From Lunularia cruciata (taxonomy: Eukaryota > Streptophyta > Marchantiopsida > Lunulariales > Lunulariaceae): DNA of 64,000 bases. Both the position numbers and the translations under genes were made by a program. Where the stretch lies: NCBI GenBank assembly GCA_948567375.1, contig OX419762.1, positions 9,492,001 to 9,556,000 on the forward strand, read 5' to 3'. Of this stretch, positions 61,183 to 64,000 are shown one piece after another. Numbering within the stretch: the stretch's first letter is position 1; the number at the start of each line of letters is the position of its first letter. The notes below the pieces were generated by a model. That model was not told the origin of the DNA. It saw only the letters and a list, made by a program, of their open reading frames with translations, and did no database searches.

Positions 61183-63170
61183 TCATGGGCGGATGAGCAA
61201 CGGTCTCATCATAATATTGTCTTCGTGGCCAAGCAGATGACAGTGCCACAAGTACCCAGGCCCAGAAGTTGCATCAAAAGGAAAGGCAGTTCCATCTTGA
61301 GAGGTTATCCTCAACATGATCCTCGTAACATTGCCCGGCCATGCTGTCACGACATCCTTCCAACCCCCATCCTCAGGAGCTGGTTGTCTCATAGGCTCCA
61401 GAAAGCAGCTGTTGTTGTTTCCATATGCTTCAGTCATCGAGCAACTACCACTCGTATAAGCGGAGGTGTTAATCGCTTGCAGACTGACCACCAGAAATTT
61501 CACGAGATGCAAATGTATGGGATGTGCCAGCCCTGGTGTGAGGTTGATGAACTGCCAGACCTCGGTGGCCCCAATTTGTAAAACCTCGGTGACAGGATCC
61601 TCCCAGGTTCTGTTTTGCAGCATCAGATCGGTGCTTATGCCCACAGGGTTGACAGACTCTGTGAGGGTGAATTGGCGGTAGACTATCGGTGTGTTTTGAG
61701 GAATCAAGCGGGGTACTGGTGCCAAAATTGCTGGCACAATACTGTTGTCCAGCAGGACTACGTTGCCTGGGTTTCTTAGAACTCTGAATTGTAGAACCGA
61801 CATGCTGCTTATGGGGGTTGCCATTCCTCCACCAGGAAATGGGAGTGGTGCTATGTTGCTGACAGTAATATTTGTATCCGGTCCAACACCTCGAAAGTCG
61901 ATTATGCAATCTACCCTCTCAGCTGGAGATATCGTTAACGTTTGAAGCCTGACTGGGCTAGGCAACAGGCCCCCATCAGTTCCAATTTTCTGAAACCTCA
62001 ATTTTGGATGGCTTAACGAAAGAGTCAAATACCGCTCACTAGCTCCATTGAGGATCCTGAACCTGTACTGCAAGGGCTTTACATTGAGATATGGCCACAC
62101 TTTGCCATTAACCAGGATCGTATCTCCAAAATAAGCTGGACACCAGTCAGGATGAAGTGAAGGATCTATGCCTACAGACGGGAAATTGATGGACCCGTTT
62201 GATAAGAACTGCTTGTCTTGGATTAGGAGAACAATCTCTTGTTCTCCTGCGGGTAGATTCGGAGGCTCTTGGGGTCCACGGACAATGTAAGGGCCAACTA
62301 ATCCGGCTATAACATTCAAGCGAGTCATTCCAATCGTGTGGTCGTGATACCAGAGAAGGGATGGGAAAAGAGAATTGGGATAGAGGTAATCTTGAGTCAC
62401 AAATCTCGGTCCTGTTTCATTCAAACTCGTGAACCACGCTTCGGGATTGCCATCGTACAGGCTCTCCACTTCCATGCCGTGCAGGTGTGTGACGGTTGGA
62501 ACTCCACCGTTTAGTGGATTTGCCCATGTGATTGTTGGATCTACTGGAAACATGTGCTGCTGATCGAAGATGTAATTCTCCCAGCGTATTCTGGTTGGAA
62601 CGAAGGACTTTGCCACCAGAGCTGGGCCGGGATAGGTTGCACTGGACTTGCTCGTTCCATAAGCGTACAAATCGGTAGGCGGCAAATCACGGTGCAGCTT
62701 CTGAAAATCACAGACGAATAGAACCGAAGTCGGTTAATGCTGAAGCACAACATAGGTTGATTTTAAGGTGAATTGGTAATCTAGCATCCATAACTTCGCT
62801 ACTGGGGAAGGTATGGATGGATGAGGAAGTGTCAGGTTTACAATCGTCTTTACAATTTGCGTTTGTAGAAGGCAGTACTACAGATATTTTAAATAAGAAT
62901 CTTTGCACTCTCACTGCTTTAAATGCACACTTCATATGCTTTTAGAGCGGATGCGAAGCTGTAAACCTGTTTGATTTTGAAGGCTTTCATAACAAGCAAA
63001 CTGCCGTCAGAAACGTCGATGGAGGGAATTATCGGTAGCGGGTCAACAAACTGCGCCAAAGCTGGAGATGGACTCATTTGAAAGCAGACAGATGCTAGCT
63101 GGCCCGTCGCAACCTTGAGAAGTTGCACACAAATTGCTGTAATGAACAAATGTAGCACGAGACTACCCAT
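61183..63170 (-). CDS. LPR-type multicopper ferroxidase
   Basis: Exons (minus): 63170-62967 (68 codons) and 62700-61183 (505 residues plus stop); intron 62701-62966 is GT-AG in phase 0; 573 residues in all. An N-terminal signal peptide (hydrophobic to about residue 22) predicts secretion. Copper ligands: HLH 140-142, HDH 187-189 (in WYHDH), HPIHLH (461, 464, 466) and HCH-X3-H (554-560) with M565 as the axial residue of type 1 copper. The pattern and length match plant LOW PHOSPHATE ROOT proteins, cell-wall ferroxidases oxidising Fe(II) to Fe(III), which set root growth under phosphate shortage in Arabidopsis. In a rootless plant the role would differ. Several N-x-S/T sites (LNETG, VTRI, SVNP region) suit glycosylation. 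Which LPR paralogue is unclear. Confidence 0.88.
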
Positions 63171-63648
63171 TCTCCTTAATCACCTCTCGCCAAAATCGGC
63201 GATACTTGGTTGAAACTGGACCGAGAAGGATCAATTAGCAGAAAGAATATCCTCACAGCAGCTCACACTTCATATCACCGTCGCTGGATATTTTCTGTGA
63301 GCAGTTGATATAATTCAGTAAGGAAGCAATTTCAGTGTATGCGCCCGTCGACTCAAGAAGTTCGATGAACATTCACCGCATTCACAGCACAAGAGCCACT
63401 CGTAGCGCGAAGGATTTGCTGGAAATGCGCGAATTGGTTACTGAATCGATTATGCATGCACTCGAGCTCCACTTCTTCGTTGACAACCCTGTGAGTCGAT
63501 GCTGCTGAAACTCTTGAGCTGAGTGGAGCTCAAGCCGTGATTCAACAGGTTCCCCAGCATCTCTAAATTAGAACTTTCGGCTTGAGGGATTTCTCATTTT
63601 GTTCACGACAGCTCCACAACGCTTGATGCACTGATGTTGTGCAGAGTC
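63171..63648. other. Upstream region of the LPR gene
   Basis: Should contain its promoter and 5' UTR. No motif singled out. Confidence 0.4.
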
Positions 63649-63939
63649 TTAGTAGCTGTCTATCATTCGGGTTGACAACTCCAGTTTCTGGCGCTTCGAT
63701 AAAAAAGTCAGACCTGAAGGACAAAGCAATTGAAATTTAGTGTCCAGATTGTGCTTGAACAGCTCACAATAATAAGGTATCAGATTCCTGTCCATTAATG
63801 CGAATCCATCGAACCAGTCACAATCTGGAATGTTACAGTTGAATCGAAGTGCAGTAGCCCGTGAGAGAACAGTCGAAGGTTCAGCTTTCTCCACATGCAC
63901 AGGACTGAACAAGCTACCCATAAATACATCCAGTGTCAC
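63649..63939 (-). CDS. Unrecognised open frame, possibly a terminal exon
   Basis: A 96-codon open frame on the minus strand. It contains NCNIPDCDWFDGFALMDRN and a lysine-rich end with SKRQKLELSTRMIDSY. No family recognised. It could be the last exon of a gene that continues beyond the window's right edge; the frame upstream meets TGA near 63980 unless an acceptor lies between. It could also be chance. Confidence 0.25.
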   Translation of the reverse strand: MTLDVFMGSLFSPVHVEKAEPSTVLSRATALRFNCNIPDCDWFDGFALMDRNLIPYYCELFKHNLDTKFQLLCPSGLTFLSKRQKLELSTRMIDSY

Positions 63940-64000
63940 AACACGTTGTGTATCAGCAGAAACATCATGTTCTCAACGGATCCCGTCAACGATCTCGTTG

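Noticed and set aside
1-64000. CRISPR array, tRNA genes, operons or bacterial signals
   Set aside because: No spaced short repeats and no tRNA-like cloverleaf noticed; the genes have spliceosomal introns and plant families, so this is plant nuclear DNA.

Overview
This window looks like nuclear DNA of a land plant, most likely non-flowering and possibly a moss. It holds intron-containing genes for a plastid Clp protease subunit (CLPR2 type), an LPR-type multicopper ferroxidase and an Elongin A. It also holds Ty3/gypsy chromovirus-type elements, hAT and LINE relics, and a piece of plastid 23S rDNA inside an intron. The plant assignment is firm. The moss assignment is an inference from gene structure and repeat content.

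Layout. 1-9.7 kb is AT-rich and gene-poor, with one recognisable gypsy integrase relic (about 3.66-4.02 kb) and one copy of a diverged repeat module (about 7.2-9.3 kb). 9.7-18.5 kb is a decayed hAT transposase-like gene on the minus strand, split by a complete 6.6-kb Ty3/gypsy chromovirus (11763-18365) with a 5-bp target duplication. 18.5-31.8 kb is a patchwork of related AT-rich modules, two LINE 3' tails, three B3-domain remnants, and a locus at 22.4-23.8 kb with three independent tandem duplications. 31.8-36.6 kb is more GC-rich and I found no convincing gene in it. 36.68-38.87 kb holds a seven-exon Elongin A gene (minus). 40-41.4 kb carries two tandem duplications. 43-51.1 kb is an old gypsy element with a solo LTR of the first family nested in it, followed by a third LINE tail (51.69-52.45 kb). 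52.5-56.6 kb is AT-rich and empty. 56.67-59.66 kb is an eight-exon CLPR2 gene (plus). 61.18-63.17 kb is a two-exon LPR-type ferroxidase gene (minus), convergent with CLPR2.

The three intact genes serve unrelated processes: plastid proteolysis, Pol II elongation or ubiquitin ligation, and apoplastic iron oxidation. Nothing suggests a cluster. Their exon borders were placed by hand from GT/AG sites, phase continuity and family similarity. Every phase closes, which supports the models.

I did not find a new biological system. The most interesting points are plastid 23S rDNA sitting in an intron of a nuclear gene for a plastid protease subunit, a decayed duplicate of a CLPR2 exon, the exact split of a hAT gene by a chromovirus whose pol carries stops but no frameshift, and the tandem-duplication-prone locus at 22.4-23.8 kb.
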